Positions 1-10,176 are shown, counted from the first letter of the stretch. The stretch is 64,000 nt of DNA from Streptomyces roseifaciens (GCF_001445655.1 NZ_LNBE01000006.1:124001-188000); one strand, 5' to 3'. Numbers and translations are program-made. Notes: generated by a model from the sequence alone, not told the origin.

Positions 1-297
1 GTCCGGCAGCGGCTTCACGCGCAGGTTGGGGGAGTCGGTGTGCGCACCGACGATCCGGAAGGGGGTGGCGGGCGTCGCGCCCTCCGGCACGTACCAGGCG
101 ATGATCGCGCCACCGCGCGTCACGTACTTGCCGCCGGTCGTGCCGTCCCACGCGTCGGTCTCTGCGACCTGACGGAAGCCCGCCTTCTCCAGCCGCTCCG
201 CGGTGTTGGCCACCGCGTGGTACGGGGAGGGACTGGCGGCGAGGAAGGACATCAGGTCGTCGGTGTGGCCGCGGTCGAAGCGGTGCGCAGAGCTCAT
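1..297 (-). CDS. M18 family aminopeptidase (N-terminal part only)
   Basis: The gene reads leftward from an ATG at 297 and leaves the window, so only the first 99 codons are visible. The protein starts with a segment containing LAASPSPYHAV and reaches FRIVGAHTDSPNLRV; the HTDSP segment carries the first metal ligand of M18 (aspartyl aminopeptidase-type) zinc peptidases. Such cytoplasmic enzymes remove N-terminal residues, often acidic ones, during peptide turnover. It lies downstream of the acyl-CoA dehydrogenase gene on the same strand, but a strong hairpin separates the two, so it is probably transcribed alone. The family call rests on the N-terminus only. Confidence 0.85.
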   Translation of the reverse strand, partial: MSSAHRFDRGHTDDLMSFLAASPSPYHAVANTAERLEKAGFRQVAETDAWDGTTGGKYVTRGGAIIAWYVPEGATPATPFRIVGAHTDSPNLRVKPLPD

Positions 298-317
298 GCG
301 ATTCAGGATAAGGATCA

Positions 318-359
318 GGGCAAGAGCCGGGCGCTGGTTTACGCCCGGGCTCTTGCCCC
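318..359 (-). terminator. Terminator hairpin after acyl-CoA dehydrogenase
   Basis: GGGCAAGAGCC plus GGGCG pairs, with one bulge, to CGCCC plus GGGCTCTTGCCC. It sits between the acyl-CoA dehydrogenase stop (418) and the M18 start (297), as expected for an intrinsic GC-rich terminator. Confidence 0.75.
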
Positions 360-417
360 ATCGTTCACACGGGCCTCAACAGCCCTGTTCTGTTAAAAGA
401 AGCCGGTCGGAGACCGA

Positions 418-2244
418 TCAGAACGCGGCCTCGTCCAGCTCCATCAGGGAGTTGTCGACGGCCTCGGCGAGCGAGCGCTCGACGGAGACGCGCGGCAGGA
501 CGTCGGTCGTGAAGAACTTCGCCGCCGCGATCTTGCCGGTGTAGAACGCCTTGTCCTTGGCGGAGGCGTCGGCGAGCTTCTCGGCGGCCACGGCCGCGCC
601 CTTGAGCAGCAGGTAGGCGACGACGACGTCACCGGAGGCCAGGAGCAGGCGGGTGGTGTTCAGGCCGACCTTGTAGATGTTCTTGACGTCCTCGCCGGTG
701 GCGGTGAGGTCGGTGATCATCTTGCCGACGATCGCCTCCAGGTCCACCGCGGCCTTGGCGAGCGCACCGCGGGCGCCGGCCAGGTCCTCGCCGCCGGCCT
801 CGGTGGCCAGGAACTTCTTGATCTCCTCGGAGAGGGTGTTCAGGGCCTGGCCCTGGTCACGGACGATCTTCCGGAAGAAGAAGTCCTGCCCCTGGATCGC
901 CGTGGTGCCCTCGTAGAGGGTGTCGATCTTCGCGTCGCGGATGTACTGCTCGATCGGGTACTCCTGCAGGTACCCGGAGCCGCCGAAGGTCTGCAGCGAC
1001 TGGGCGAGCTGCTCGTAGGACTTCTCGGAGCCGTAGCCCTTGACGATCGGCAGGAGCAGGTCGTTGAGGCCGTGCAGCGCCTTGGCGTCCTCGCCCGCGG
1101 CCTCCTTGACCATGATCTCGTCCTGGACGGAGGCGGTGTAGAGCACGAGGGCGCGCATGCCCTCCGCGTACGCCTTCTGCGTCATGAGCGAGCGGCGCAC
1201 GTCGGGGTGGTGCGTGATGGTGACCTTGGGCGCGGTCTTGTCCATGAAGTTCGCCAGGTCCGGGCCCTGCACGCGCTCCTTGGCGTACTCCAGCGCGTTG
1301 AGGTAGCCGGTGGAGAGGGTGGCGATGGCCTTCGTGCCGACCATCATCCGGGCGAACTCGATGATCATGAACATCTGGCGGATGCCGTCGTGCTTCTCGC
1401 CGATGAGCCAGCCCTTGGCGGGGTGCTTGTCGCCGAAGGTCATCTCGCAGGTGTTGGAGGCCTTCAGGCCCATCTTGTGCTCGACGTTGGTGGCGTAGAC
1501 GCCGTTGCGCTCGCCCAGCTCGCCGGTCTCGAAGTCGAACTCGTACTTCGGCACGAGGAAGAGGGACAGGCCCTTGGTGCCCGGGCCGGCGCCCTCGGGG
1601 CGGGCGAGGACGTAGTGGAGGATGTTCTCCGCCATGTCGTGCTCACCCGAGGTGATGAAGCGCTTCACGCCCTCGATGTGCCAGGTGCCGTCCTCCTGCT
1701 GCACGGCCTTGGTGCGGCCGGCGCCCACGTCCGAGCCGGCGTCGGGCTCGGTCAGGACCATGGTGGAGCCCCACTGCTTCTCCACGGCGATCTTCGCGAT
1801 GTGCTTCTGCTGCTCGGTGCCCTCGTCGAAGAGGATGCCGGCGAAGGCCGGGCCCGAGGAGTACATCCAGATGGCCGGGTTGGCACCCAGGATGGACTCG
1901 GCGTAGGCCCAGATCAGCGAGCGCGGGGCGGTGGTGCCGCCGATCTCCTCCGGGATGCCCAGACGCCACCACTCGGCGTCCATGTACGCCTGGTAGCTCT
2001 TCTTGAAGGTGTCCGGAATCGGGGCGGTGTTGGTCTCGGGGTCGAAGACCGGGGGGTTGCGGTCGGTGTCGGCGAAGGACTCGGCCAGCTCGTTCTCCGA
2101 GAGGCGCGTGATCTCCGACAGGATGTCCTTGGCGGTTTCGACGTCCATCTCCGCGAACGGGCCGGAGCCGTACAGCTTGTCGCGGCCGAGAACCTCGAAG
2201 AGGTTGAACTCGATGTCGCGGAGATTCGACTTGTAGTGGCCCAT
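418..2244 (-). CDS. Acyl-CoA dehydrogenase (about 600-aa type)
   Basis: This 608-aa FAD-dependent enzyme introduces the 2,3-double bond into acyl-CoA in fatty-acid beta-oxidation. I chose the internal ATG giving [10 protein letters not shown] because upstream codons are unlike coding sequence. Visible signatures are the flavin/substrate loop [11 protein letters not shown] in the middle third and, in the C-terminal half, [13 protein letters not shown] followed by YEGTTAIQ, typical of this larger dehydrogenase class. The length matches the roughly 600-aa subfamily with an extra C-terminal helical domain rather than the 380-aa short type. It is monocistronic, with a terminator hairpin downstream. 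The fatty-acid chain length it prefers cannot be read from the sequence. Confidence 0.93.
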   Translation of the reverse strand: MGHYKSNLRDIEFNLFEVLGRDKLYGSGPFAEMDVETAKDILSEITRLSENELAESFADTDRNPPVFDPETNTAPIPDTFKKSYQAYMDAEWWRLGIPEEIGGTTAPRSLIWAYAESILGANPAIWMYSSGPAFAGILFDEGTEQQKHIAKIAVEKQWGSTMVLTEPDAGSDVGAGRTKAVQQEDGTWHIEGVKRFITSGEHDMAENILHYVLARPEGAGPGTKGLSLFLVPKYEFDFETGELGERNGVYATNVEHKMGLKASNTCEMTFGDKHPAKGWLIGEKHDGIRQMFMIIEFARMMVGTKAIATLSTGYLNALEYAKERVQGPDLANFMDKTAPKVTITHHPDVRRSLMTQKAYAEGMRALVLYTASVQDEIMVKEAAGEDAKALHGLNDLLLPIVKGYGSEKSYEQLAQSLQTFGGSGYLQEYPIEQYIRDAKIDTLYEGTTAIQGQDFFFRKIVRDQGQALNTLSEEIKKFLATEAGGEDLAGARGALAKAAVDLEAIVGKMITDLTATGEDVKNIYKVGLNTTRLLLASGDVVVAYLLLKGAAVAAEKLADASAKDKAFYTGKIAAAKFFTTDVLPRVSVERSLAEAVDNSLMELDEAAF

Positions 2245-2311
2245 GACAACGGCTCCGTAGTGACTGGGAGGACGAACCCTCAAATACGTACCGGGCAGTA
2301 ATCTGCATGAT

Positions 2312-2327
2312 GCTACCCACCGGTAAT
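2312..2327. promoter_or_regulatory. Possible operator upstream of acyl-CoA dehydrogenase
   Basis: Read on the minus strand, TTACCGGTGGGTAGC is followed by a second ACTGCCCGGTA element, giving a partly symmetric site just upstream of the acyl-CoA dehydrogenase gene. TetR-type fatty-acid regulators often bind sites of this general build. The symmetry is imperfect and the call is weak. Confidence 0.3.
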
Positions 2328-2375
2328 AAGACGCAACCCCTGTTCGACCGACTGTGACCCTTTACGCTTTGGCCC

Positions 2376-2849
2376 ATGTACGGCTACGACCAGAACGCGG
2401 GCACGCAGGGTTACGCGCCGCCGCCACCGCCGCCTCAGCAGCCCGGCGGCCCCGGCGTCTACGGCGAACAGCCGCTCTACCCGGAGCCGTCCCCTCCGTC
2501 GCTCGCCGATGCGGTGCGGGCCTTCACCACGGGATCGATGTCCGCGGAGGACTTCCAGACCGTCTTCTCCACGTCGAAGGTCTACTGCCCGCGCGGCGAC
2601 AACCCGGGCTTCCTCGCGCTCCACAACACCCAGCAGCCGGTGATCCCGATGTTCACCTCGCTGAAGGAGCTGCGGCGGTACGCGGGCAAGGAGTCGAAGT
2701 ACTTCGTCATCACGGGCGCGGAGGTGATCGACCTCCTGCCGACGGGCTACGGCTTCGTGCTCGACATCGAGGGAGACCACCGGATGGTGTTCGACGCGAA
2801 GGCGGTCGAGCAGATGGTGGACTTCACGATGCGGAGGCTCTACGGCTGA
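2376..2849 (+). CDS. SseB-like protein
   Basis: This 157-aa protein has a disordered Pro/Gln/Gly/Tyr-rich N-terminus (about residues 1-45) and then an SseB-type alpha/beta domain: short strands around PVIPMFTSLKELRRYA and a closing segment YGFVLDIEGDH. SseB-like domains are widespread in Streptomyces and often sit beside secretion or enhanced-sensitivity functions, but no biochemical role is established for this form. It is transcribed away from the acyl-CoA dehydrogenase gene, and the 131-bp gap holds both promoters. The start is the first ATG of the frame. Confidence 0.75.
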   Translation: MYGYDQNAGTQGYAPPPPPPQQPGGPGVYGEQPLYPEPSPPSLADAVRAFTTGSMSAEDFQTVFSTSKVYCPRGDNPGFLALHNTQQPVIPMFTSLKELRRYAGKESKYFVITGAEVIDLLPTGYGFVLDIEGDHRMVFDAKAVEQMVDFTMRRLYG

Positions 2850-2882
2850 GCCGCGGGTGACGGCCGCTCGGCCCGCAGGGGC

Positions 2883-3836
2883 TCAGCCCCTGCCCGTCGC
2901 CCTCCGGTAGAGGGACTCGATTCCGTCGCCGAAGTACGAGCTGTACGACGTCTCCTCGTCGCCGCCCTCGTCGTGGCCGCCCACGACCCCGTTGATCGTG
3001 CCCAGCCCGCTCGCGGGGTCGACGTCCGTCAGGAACGGGCCGCCGCTGGTGCCGTTGGGCATGTCCGCGCAGTCGAAGCGGAGCTGGGTGGGGCTGTGGG
3101 TCTGCGTGCGGTTCTGGCAGGAGACCGGGCGCTCCTCCCCCAGGGGGTAGCCGATCACCCGCGCCGGCCGGTCCGCCGGCGGCCGGAAGCGTATCCGCTC
3201 CGCGCCCGTGACCTGCTCGATCGGCTTGCCGTCCCCGTCCGGCCGGCGCACCCGCAGGAACGCCACGTCGTAGTCCGGGTCGCGGTCGGCCGCCCACTCC
3301 GGGGCGATGTCCACCGACGTCGGCACCCACACGCCGTACGGGGCGACGCCGTCGCGGTAGCCCGGCACGAAGGCGATGTCGGTGCGGAAGCCGTCCAGGT
3401 GGACGCAGTGCGCGGCGGTGACGATCAGGTCGCCCTCGGGGCTGTGCACGACGCTCGCGCTGCAGCCGTGCCCGGGCTCGCCCTGGCCCGTGTAGAACAG
3501 CGGCCCGACGGCGGGCGAGGCCGGGGCCTCCGCGGCGCGCAGGGGCTCGGAGGCGGGGAGCGGGTCGGTCCTTCCGCTGTCCGCGGGCCTGAGCGGGGCC
3601 GTGTTCTTCTCGGTGCGGACGGCCGACCGCATGGCCTCCGCGGTTTCGTCCCCCTTCTCCTTCGGCTGGGCGAAGTGGCCGGAGGCGTCGCCGTCGGCCA
3701 CGGGGGAATCCGTCGCGAGGCCGTGGTTCGCCACGACGACGCCGAGTCCGGCCAGCGCGACGACCGCGGCGACGAAGGCGGTGACGGCGGCCGGGCGGGG
3801 GCCGGTGGCGTTCTGGCGCATTGATCCAGTGTCCAT
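2883..3836 (-). CDS. Secreted trypsin-like serine protease (S1 family)
   Basis: The 317-aa protein has an N-terminal membrane or signal segment (about residues 15-38, AVTAFVAAVVALAGLGVVVA). A charged linker precedes a chymotrypsin-fold domain. The catalytic triad is visible: His in VTAAHCVHL, Asp in DPDYDVAFLRV and Ser in NGTSGGPFL. It is therefore probably an active extracellular endopeptidase or membrane-anchored protease. It converges with the SseB-like gene across a 33-bp gap. Substrate specificity is not predictable here. Confidence 0.9.
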   Translation of the reverse strand: MDTGSMRQNATGPRPAAVTAFVAAVVALAGLGVVVANHGLATDSPVADGDASGHFAQPKEKGDETAEAMRSAVRTEKNTAPLRPADSGRTDPLPASEPLRAAEAPASPAVGPLFYTGQGEPGHGCSASVVHSPEGDLIVTAAHCVHLDGFRTDIAFVPGYRDGVAPYGVWVPTSVDIAPEWAADRDPDYDVAFLRVRRPDGDGKPIEQVTGAERIRFRPPADRPARVIGYPLGEERPVSCQNRTQTHSPTQLRFDCADMPNGTSGGPFLTDVDPASGLGTINGVVGGHDEGGDEETSYSSYFGDGIESLYRRATGRG

Positions 3837-3945
3837 GATCCGTGGCGGGGGCCGCCCCGGGGATCCGCCGCGGGGAATGCGGGGGTCCTTGCAGGTTGTT
3901 CACTCTTCAACTAAATTGAACGGTGAACGAACCGAGGAGGTCGTC

Positions 3946-4893
3946 ATGCCAGCAGTGACCGTCGAGAACCCGTTGACCCTGCCGCGCGTCTCCGCCCCGG
4001 CGGGCGCCCCGCAGCGGCCGGTGCTGTACGTCGGCACGGCTCCGGCGGGTTTCGAGGGCGAGGGATTCCCCGTGCGCAGGGCCTTCGCGGGGATCAATTA
4101 CAAGTACCTCGACCCGTTCATCATGATGGACCAGATGGGCGAGGTGGACTACGCCGCCGGCGAGCCCAAGGGCACCCCCTGGCACCCGCACCGCGGGTTC
4201 GAGACGGTGACCTACATCATCGACGGCACCTTCATCCACCGGGACTCGCACGGCGGCGGTGGCGTCATCACCGACGGCGACACGCAGTGGATGACGGCCG
4301 GCTCCGGGCTGCTGCACATCGAGACGCCGCCGGAGGAGCTCGTCACCAGCGGCGGCCTCTTCCACGGGCTCCAGCTGTGGGTGAACCTGCCCCGGGACGA
4401 CAAGATGATCGCCCCGAAGTACCAGGACATCCGCGGGGGCAGCGTCAAGCTGCTGGCCTCCGGGGACGGCGGGTCGCTGGTCCGGCTGATCGCCGGTGAC
4501 GTGGCCGGGCACGAGGGGCCGGGTGCGACGCACACGCCCATCACGATGATCCACGCCTCCGTGAGCCCCGGCGCGGAGCTGACGCTCCCGTGGCGCACCG
4601 ACTTCAACGCCCTGGCCTACGGGCTCGCCGGGCACGGGTCGGCGGGCGCCGAGGGGCGGCCCTTCGCGATGGGGCAGACCGTCGTCTTCGGGCAGGGCGA
4701 CTCGGTGACCATCCGGGCCGACAGGAAGCAGGAGTCCCGGACGGAGAACTTCGAGGTCGTGCTGCTGGGCGGACTGCCGATCCGCGAACCGATGCAGCAC
4801 TACGGGCCGTTCGTCATGAACACCCACGCCGAACTGGCCCAGGCCTTCGACGACTACCAGGCGGGGCGACTGGGAGTGATCCCGGCGGCGTAG
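3946..4893 (+). CDS. Pirin family protein
   Basis: This 315-aa bicupin protein starts at the ATG preceded by GAGGAGG (3934-3940). An N-terminal cupin contains HPHRGFETVTYI and later GLLHIETPP, giving the His/Glu metal ligands of pirins. Bacterial pirins can have quercetinase activity or modulate metabolic enzymes; which applies here is unknown. The C-terminal pirin domain (ITMIHASVSPGAELTLPW and following) is complete. The gene is transcribed divergently from the protease gene and its stop lies 10 bp from the stop of the convergent SpoIIE-type gene. Confidence 0.92.
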   Translation: MPAVTVENPLTLPRVSAPAGAPQRPVLYVGTAPAGFEGEGFPVRRAFAGINYKYLDPFIMMDQMGEVDYAAGEPKGTPWHPHRGFETVTYIIDGTFIHRDSHGGGGVITDGDTQWMTAGSGLLHIETPPEELVTSGGLFHGLQLWVNLPRDDKMIAPKYQDIRGGSVKLLASGDGGSLVRLIAGDVAGHEGPGATHTPITMIHASVSPGAELTLPWRTDFNALAYGLAGHGSAGAEGRPFAMGQTVVFGQGDSVTIRADRKQESRTENFEVVLLGGLPIREPMQHYGPFVMNTHAELAQAFDDYQAGRLGVIPAA

Positions 4894-4903
4894 CCCTGAC
4901 CGG

Positions 4904-7075
4904 CTAGCCGGCCGCGAGGGAGGTCACCCCCGCCCCCTCCTTCTCGTACAGCTCGAACCAGATGTTCTTGCCCTCTCCCCGCGGGTCCACCCCCCACGCC
5001 CCGGCCAGGATCTCCATCAGCACCAGCCCCCGCCCCGACGAGGCCATCTCCCCGGGGTGGCGCCGGTGGGGGAGTTCGTCGCTGCTGTCCGAGACGTCGA
5101 CGCGGACGCACCGCGCCCCCGGCTCGCCGGTGATGCGGGCGATCAGCACCGCGTCCCCGTCCGTGTGGACGAGGACGTTGGTGACCATCTCCGAGACCAT
5201 GAGGACGGCGGAGTCGGTCTGGTCCCCGTCCGGCCAGTCGTGCATGAGGTCCCGGACCTGCTGCCGCGCCTCGGCGATGCGTTCCGGTTCGGCCTGGGCG
5301 ATGGTGAGGACGGTGCGCCGTACGGGCCGCGGTACGGCCGCGGGCCCGGCGCCGGCCGTGCCGTCGGCGCGGGCGAGCAGGAGGACGGCGATGTCGTCCT
5401 CGCGGCGGTCCAGGAGCGGGCCGGTCGTGTAGTGGGAGGAGGGGCCGTGGACGGCCTGGACGAGGGCGTCCGCGAGCGCCTCCAGGTCGCCGTCGGGCCC
5501 GCCGCCGTTGCAGGTCCCGGTCAGGTCCAGGGGCTGTCCTTCGATGACGCCGCGCAGCCGGTCCCACCCGCTGTCCAGGTCGTGGCCGCCGGTCTCGATC
5601 AGCCCGTCCGTGCAGACGATCATCGTCTCGCCGGGTTCGAGGACGAGCCGCGTCGTGGGGTAGTCGGTGTCGGGGTCGATGCCGAGCGGCAGTCCGCCCG
5701 CGGTGTTGCGGACGAGCATCGTGCCGTCACCGAGCCGGATGGCCGGGTTGGGGTGGCCGGCGCGGGCGATGTCGAGCCGCCCGCTCTCGGGGTCGACCTC
5801 GATGTACAGGCAGGTCGCGAAGCGCGGCTCGGCCTCGTCGCCCTCGGTCTCGGAGGCGTTGATCCCGGCCAGGAAGTGGGAGGCGCGGGAGAGGACCGCG
5901 TCGGGGTGGTGGCCTTCGGAGGCGTAGGCGCGCAGGGCGATCCGGAGCTGGCCCATGAGCCCGGCGGCCCGTACGTCGTGTCCTTGGACGTCGCCGATGA
6001 CGAGGGCGATCCTGCCGAGGGGGAGCGGGATCATGTCGTACCAGTCGCCGCCGACCTCCAGTCCGCCGCCGGTGGGCACGTAGCGCGCGGCGACGGCCAT
6101 GCCGGGGATGTCCTGCTGGAGGGTGGGCATCATCGACCGCTGCAGGCCGACGGTCAGTTCGCGCTCGGACTCGTGGACGCTGGCCCGGCTCAGGGCCTGG
6201 GCGAGCATCCGGGCCACGGTGGTCAGCACGGACCGCTCGTCGGGGGTGAAGGACACCGGCACGCTGAATCCGGCCATCCACGCCCCGATGATCTGTCCCG
6301 CGTTGATCAGCGGCAGGAACGCCCAGGACTGCCGGCCGAAGTGCGCGACGTCGTTCCAGGCCTCGGGGAAGCGGCGCTGGTAGTCCTCGGGGGCCGGCAG
6401 GTAGATGGCCCGGCCGGTGCGGATGACCTCGGCGGCGGGGTAGGCCGCGTCCATGGGCAGGTCCAGAAACGGTTCGGCGCTCCCGGGCGTGTACCCGTGG
6501 TGCCCGATCACCCGGACCCGGCTGCCCTCCCCGCTGAAGACCGCGAGCCCCGACGGCTCGAAGCCCGGCATCGACAGCCCCGCGGCCACCCGCAGCACCT
6601 CGGCGGTGGAGCGGGCCTCGGCGAGGGCGCGCCCCGCGTCCAGCAGGAACGCCTCCCGGTTGCGCCTCCAGTCGCCCGTGACGGTCGCCTGCGCCGCCGA
6701 CGTCCCCGGCTGCGGCTCCGGCACCTCCTGCACCGTGCCGACGAGCACGAAGTCGATCCGCCCGGCGACCGCGGCCCGCAGCTGCGGGCGCAGCCGGACG
6801 CGCACCGTCCGCAGCACCCGGCCCTCGCCGTCCACCACCCGCAGCCGTGCCTCGGAGAGCGTCCCCTCGCTGACGGCCAGGCTGATGACGCCCTGGACCT
6901 CCACCCAGTCCACGGCGTGGAAGCGGGCCCTGGTGGCGGATTCCGTCAGCTCCGTACGGGTGGCCGGGAGCCCCAGCAGCCGGGCGGCCTCGGCGTCGAA
7001 GGTGGCGATGCGCGTGGCGTTGTCCCAGTGCCACAGGCCGGTCGCGGTGGCGGCCAGTACGTCCTCGGTGCGCAT
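4904..7075 (-). CDS. PAS-GAF-SpoIIE phosphatase with anti-sigma-type ATPase domain
   Basis: This 723-aa multidomain regulator has a PAS-like segment (about 1-120), a GAF sensor domain (about 145-300), a PP2C/SpoIIE Ser/Thr phosphatase domain (about 330-560, with GGDWYDMIPL and VIGDVQGHD metal-binding motifs) and a C-terminal HATPase_c domain of the RsbW/SpoIIAB type (about 590-715). Such proteins combine phosphatase and anti-sigma-like kinase modules in partner-switching networks that control alternative sigma factors or stress responses. Streptomyces carry dozens, so the specific partner cannot be named. It is transcribed divergently from aspS. Confidence 0.9.
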   Translation of the reverse strand: MRTEDVLAATATGLWHWDNATRIATFDAEAARLLGLPATRTELTESATRARFHAVDWVEVQGVISLAVSEGTLSEARLRVVDGEGRVLRTVRVRLRPQLRAAVAGRIDFVLVGTVQEVPEPQPGTSAAQATVTGDWRRNREAFLLDAGRALAEARSTAEVLRVAAGLSMPGFEPSGLAVFSGEGSRVRVIGHHGYTPGSAEPFLDLPMDAAYPAAEVIRTGRAIYLPAPEDYQRRFPEAWNDVAHFGRQSWAFLPLINAGQIIGAWMAGFSVPVSFTPDERSVLTTVARMLAQALSRASVHESERELTVGLQRSMMPTLQQDIPGMAVAARYVPTGGGLEVGGDWYDMIPLPLGRIALVIGDVQGHDVRAAGLMGQLRIALRAYASEGHHPDAVLSRASHFLAGINASETEGDEAEPRFATCLYIEVDPESGRLDIARAGHPNPAIRLGDGTMLVRNTAGGLPLGIDPDTDYPTTRLVLEPGETMIVCTDGLIETGGHDLDSGWDRLRGVIEGQPLDLTGTCNGGGPDGDLEALADALVQAVHGPSSHYTTGPLLDRREDDIAVLLLARADGTAGAGPAAVPRPVRRTVLTIAQAEPERIAEARQQVRDLMHDWPDGDQTDSAVLMVSEMVTNVLVHTDGDAVLIARITGEPGARCVRVDVSDSSDELPHRRHPGEMASSGRGLVLMEILAGAWGVDPRGEGKNIWFELYEKEGAGVTSLAAG

Positions 7076-7252
7076 TGCCCTACTTTATGCAGGTCCGCGC
7101 AATGGGTACCACCGAAGGTACGGTGGGCGGATCTTCACAAGCGCGCAGTACCCTTGCTCCCGTGTTGTATGCACGCCAGCCCTGTGCCGCAGGTACGAGC
7201 CCTGTGCCGTAGGCGGGCTGGCCCACGCCCTCGATCACGACTTGGATGAACG

Positions 7253-9016
7253 ATGCATCGGTACCGGTCCCACACCTGCGGCGAGCTCCGTGCGGCTGAC
7301 GTCGACACCGACGTGCGACTGAGTGGCTGGCTGCACAATCGGCGCGACCTGGGCGGCATCCTCTTCATCGACCTGCGCGACCACCACGGCCTGGTGCAGC
7401 TCGTGGCCCGTCCCGGCACCCCCGCCAACGAGGCCCTGAGCCACCTCACCAAGGAGACGGTCGTCCGCATCGACGGCAAGGTCGTCAGCCGCGGTGCCGA
7501 CAACGTCAACCCCGAGCTCCCCACCGGTGAGATCGAGGTCGAGGTCTCCGCCGTGGAGGTCCTGGGCGCCGCCGAGCCGCTGCCCTTCACGATCAACGCC
7601 GAGGACGGGGTGAACGAGGAGCGCCGCCTCGAGTACCGCTTCCTCGACCTGCGCCGCGAGCGCATGCACAGCAACATCATGCTGCGCTCGGCCGTCATCG
7701 CCTCCATCCGCGAGAAGATGACCAACCTCGGCTTCAACGAGATGGCCACCCCGATCCTGTCGGCCACCTCCCCCGAGGGCGCGCGCGACTTCCTGGTGCC
7801 GTCCCGTCTGCACGCGGGCAAGTTCTACGCCCTGCCGCAGGCCCCGCAGCAGTTCAAGCAGCTGCTGATGATCGCCGGCTTCGACCGCTACTTCCAGATC
7901 GCGCCGTGCTTCCGTGACGAGGACGCCCGCGCCGACCGCTCGCCGGGCGAGTTCTATCAGCTCGACGTGGAGATGTCCTTCGTCGAGCAGGAGGACGTCT
8001 TCCAGGTCATCGAGAAGGTCATGACCGACCTCTTCGAGGAGTTCGGCAACGGCCGCCACGTCACCTCCCCCTTCCCGCGGATCCCCTTCCGCGAGGCCAT
8101 GCTCAAGTACGGCTCCGACAAGCCGGACCTGCGCGCCAAGCTGGAGCTCGTCGACGTCTCCGACGTCTTCGAGGGCTCGGAGTTCAAGGCCTTCGCCGGC
8201 AAGCACGTCCGCGCGCTGGCCGTCCCGGCCACCGGCGACCAGCCGCGCAAGTTCTTCGACGGCCTCGGCGACTACGCGGTCGAGCAGGGCGCGAAGGGTC
8301 TGGCCTGGGTCCGTGTCGGCGAGGAGAACGCCCTCACCGGCCCGATCGCCAAGTTCCTCACCGAGGAGAACGTCAAGGCCCTCGCCGAGCGCCTCGGCCT
8401 GGAGCCCGGCCACGCGATCTTCTTCGGCGCGGGCGAGTTCGACGAGGTCTCCAAGATCATGGGCGCCGTGCGCGTCGAGGCCGCCAAGCGCGCCGGCCAG
8501 TTCGAGGAGAACGTCTTCCGCTTCTGCTGGATCGTCGACTTCCCGATGTTCGAGAAGAACGAGGACACCGGCCAGATCGAGTTCTCGCACAACCCCTTCT
8601 CCATGCCGCAGGGCGGCCTGGAGGCGCTGAACACGATGGACCCGCTGGACATCCTGGCCTGGCAGTACGACATCGTCTGCAACGGCACCGAGCTGTCCTC
8701 CGGCGCCATCCGCAACCACGAGCCCGACGTCATGTACAAGGCGTTCGAGATCGCCGGTTACAGCAAGGAGGAGGTCGAGAAGGAGTTCGGCGGCATGCTG
8801 CGCGCCTTCAAGTTCGGCGCCCCGCCGCACGGCGGCATCGCCCCGGGCGTCGACCGCATCGTGATGCTCCTGGCCGACGAGCCGAACATCCGCGAGACCA
8901 TCGCCTTCCCGCTCAACGGCAACGCGCAGGACCTGCTGATGGGCGCCCCGAGCGAGGTCGACGAGGCCCGCCTGAAGGAGCTCCACCTGTCGATCCGCAA
9001 GCCGGTCGTCAAGTAG
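7253..9016 (+). CDS. aspS: Aspartyl-tRNA synthetase
   Basis: This 587-aa class II aminoacyl-tRNA synthetase charges tRNA-Asp. An N-terminal OB-fold anticodon-binding domain (about 1-110, [12 protein letters not shown]) is followed by the class II catalytic core. Motif 2 is seen in [15 protein letters not shown], the bacterial GAD insertion domain lies in the middle, and motif 3 is GVDRIVML near the C-terminus. Length and order match bacterial-type AspRS. The start is the ATG giving [13 protein letters not shown] saw no T-box or other tRNA-sensing leader in the 177-bp upstream gap. Confidence 0.97.
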   Translation: MHRYRSHTCGELRAADVDTDVRLSGWLHNRRDLGGILFIDLRDHHGLVQLVARPGTPANEALSHLTKETVVRIDGKVVSRGADNVNPELPTGEIEVEVSAVEVLGAAEPLPFTINAEDGVNEERRLEYRFLDLRRERMHSNIMLRSAVIASIREKMTNLGFNEMATPILSATSPEGARDFLVPSRLHAGKFYALPQAPQQFKQLLMIAGFDRYFQIAPCFRDEDARADRSPGEFYQLDVEMSFVEQEDVFQVIEKVMTDLFEEFGNGRHVTSPFPRIPFREAMLKYGSDKPDLRAKLELVDVSDVFEGSEFKAFAGKHVRALAVPATGDQPRKFFDGLGDYAVEQGAKGLAWVRVGEENALTGPIAKFLTEENVKALAERLGLEPGHAIFFGAGEFDEVSKIMGAVRVEAAKRAGQFEENVFRFCWIVDFPMFEKNEDTGQIEFSHNPFSMPQGGLEALNTMDPLDILAWQYDIVCNGTELSSGAIRNHEPDVMYKAFEIAGYSKEEVEKEFGGMLRAFKFGAPPHGGIAPGVDRIVMLLADEPNIRETIAFPLNGNAQDLLMGAPSEVDEARLKELHLSIRKPVVK

Positions 9017-9038
9017 TTCCTCGGTACGTCTGTACGTC

Positions 9039-9076
9039 CGTGAGCCCCCGCGCCGTCCTCGGCGCGGGGGCTCACG
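9039..9076 (+). terminator. Terminator of aspS
   Basis: This is a perfect 16-bp inverted repeat (CGTGAGCCCCCGCGCC and its complement) with a 6-nt loop, 22 bp past the aspS stop. It can also serve the convergent DinB-like gene. Confidence 0.85.
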
Positions 9077-9097
9077 CGTGTCGTCAGCAGCCCGCCG

Positions 9098-9634
9098 TCA
9101 GTAGCCCGTCGCCCCGTCCGTGCGCTCGCGCAGCAGGTCCGCGTGCCCGTTGTGCCGCGCGTACTCCTCGATCATGTGAAGGAAGATCCACCGCAGGGAC
9201 ACCTCCCGGCCCTGCACCGCCCCCACGGCGTTGAGCGACAGGGGCGCGTAGGCGGCCCGGGCCCGCGCGATCTCCTCCTGCCACGCGCTCACGGCCCCCG
9301 CGAGACTCGCGTCCGGCGCCACGGCGAGGCCCGCGTTGGCGTCGCCCAGGTCCTCCGCGGTTCTCGCCTCGGCGCCCGCACCCGGCCCGTACAGCGGCGG
9401 CGCCGCCTCGCGCTGGAGCACTCTGCGGAACCACTGCCGCTCCACCTCGCCCATGTGCTGCACGAGGCCCAGCAGGCTCAGCGTGGAAGGCGGCGCCGCC
9501 GGCTCCCGCGCTTGCTCGTCGGTCAGGCCGTCCACCTTGCGCGCGAGGGTGGCGCGCTGGAAGTCCAGCCAACTCTCCAGTGTGGTGCGCTCATCGGCCG
9601 TCAGGGGTGGGATGGCCCGCTCTGTCGTCACCAT
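9098..9634 (-). CDS. DinB-like / DUF664 family protein
   Basis: The protein is 178 aa, the usual length for DinB-superfamily four-helix-bundle proteins. The N-terminal part (LESWLDFQRATLARKVDGL) is followed by a metal-ligand His in LLGLVQHMGEVERQW and closes with HMIEEYARHNGHADLL, giving the typical three-histidine arrangement. Relatives include thiol-dependent S-transferases (mycothiol or bacillithiol users), but the substrate is unknown. It is convergent with aspS. The receiver-like gene lies 10 bp upstream on the same strand, so the two may be co-transcribed. Confidence 0.85.
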   Translation of the reverse strand: MVTTERAIPPLTADERTTLESWLDFQRATLARKVDGLTDEQAREPAAPPSTLSLLGLVQHMGEVERQWFRRVLQREAAPPLYGPGAGAEARTAEDLGDANAGLAVAPDASLAGAVSAWQEEIARARAAYAPLSLNAVGAVQGREVSLRWIFLHMIEEYARHNGHADLLRERTDGATGY

Positions 9635-9644
9635 GACGGCAGTG

Positions 9645-10022
9645 TCACATGAGCGCGGTCACCATGGGCAGCTTCGGGCAGCATCCCGCAGCGCTGTGCA
9701 CGGCCCGCGACAGCTGCCGCCGCGTGATCGACGGCCGCCACAGCACGGAGCTCACGCCGTACGCCGCGACGGCCATCAGCTCGCTCTCCCCGAGCTCGTC
9801 CGCGACCAGCACCACCGGCGCCTCGCCCGCCCGCGTCAGCCGCCGTACGGTGGCCGCCGCGGCCGGGTCGTCGGCCCCCATGAGGACGAAGTCGACGTCC
9901 CCGTCCTCGCCCCGCCGCACCACCTGCACCTCGGGCAGTACGGCCCGCATCTCCCGGGAGAACCGGGCCCGCGCCAGCTCGTCGGTGGCGTGCACGCTGA
10001 TGGTGATCGGCTTCTTGAACAC
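9645..10022 (-). CDS. Receiver-like response regulator fragment protein
   Basis: This 125-aa protein resembles a CheY-like receiver fold without an output domain (VHATDELARARFSREM, then strands DVDFVLMGAD and APVVLVADEL). The usual phospho-acceptor Asp and the switch Lys are not in clear canonical contexts, so it may be a pseudo-receiver. Streptomyces genomes carry similar stand-alone proteins, usually related to LuxR-type regulators that lost the DNA-binding half. It is probably co-transcribed with the DinB-like gene. Confidence 0.55.
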   Translation of the reverse strand: MFKKPITISVHATDELARARFSREMRAVLPEVQVVRRGEDGDVDFVLMGADDPAAAATVRRLTRAGEAPVVLVADELGESELMAVAAYGVSSVLWRPSITRRQLSRAVHSAAGCCPKLPMVTALM

Positions 10023-10119
10023 TGCTCTTCCTCGTCTTCCCGGCTTCCCCCGTGCGGTGTGCTCCCAGCCTGGTCCGCCGGTCTCAACGGACGATTACCG
10101 TTCCATCAACGGGCACGCA

Positions 10120-10156
10120 CGGAGGGCCCGGAACCTCCTCGGTTCCGGGCCCTCCG
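10120..10156 (-). terminator. Terminator of metG
   Basis: A 16-bp perfect stem (CGGAGGGCCCGGAACC and complement) with a 5-nt loop lies just past the metG stop codon. Confidence 0.85.
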
Positions 10157-10176
10157 CTGCTTGTTCCACGGGGTGG

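Noticed and set aside
7076..7252. T-box or other tRNA-sensing leader before aspS
   Set aside because: No specifier or antiterminator-like stem was found in the 177-bp gap.
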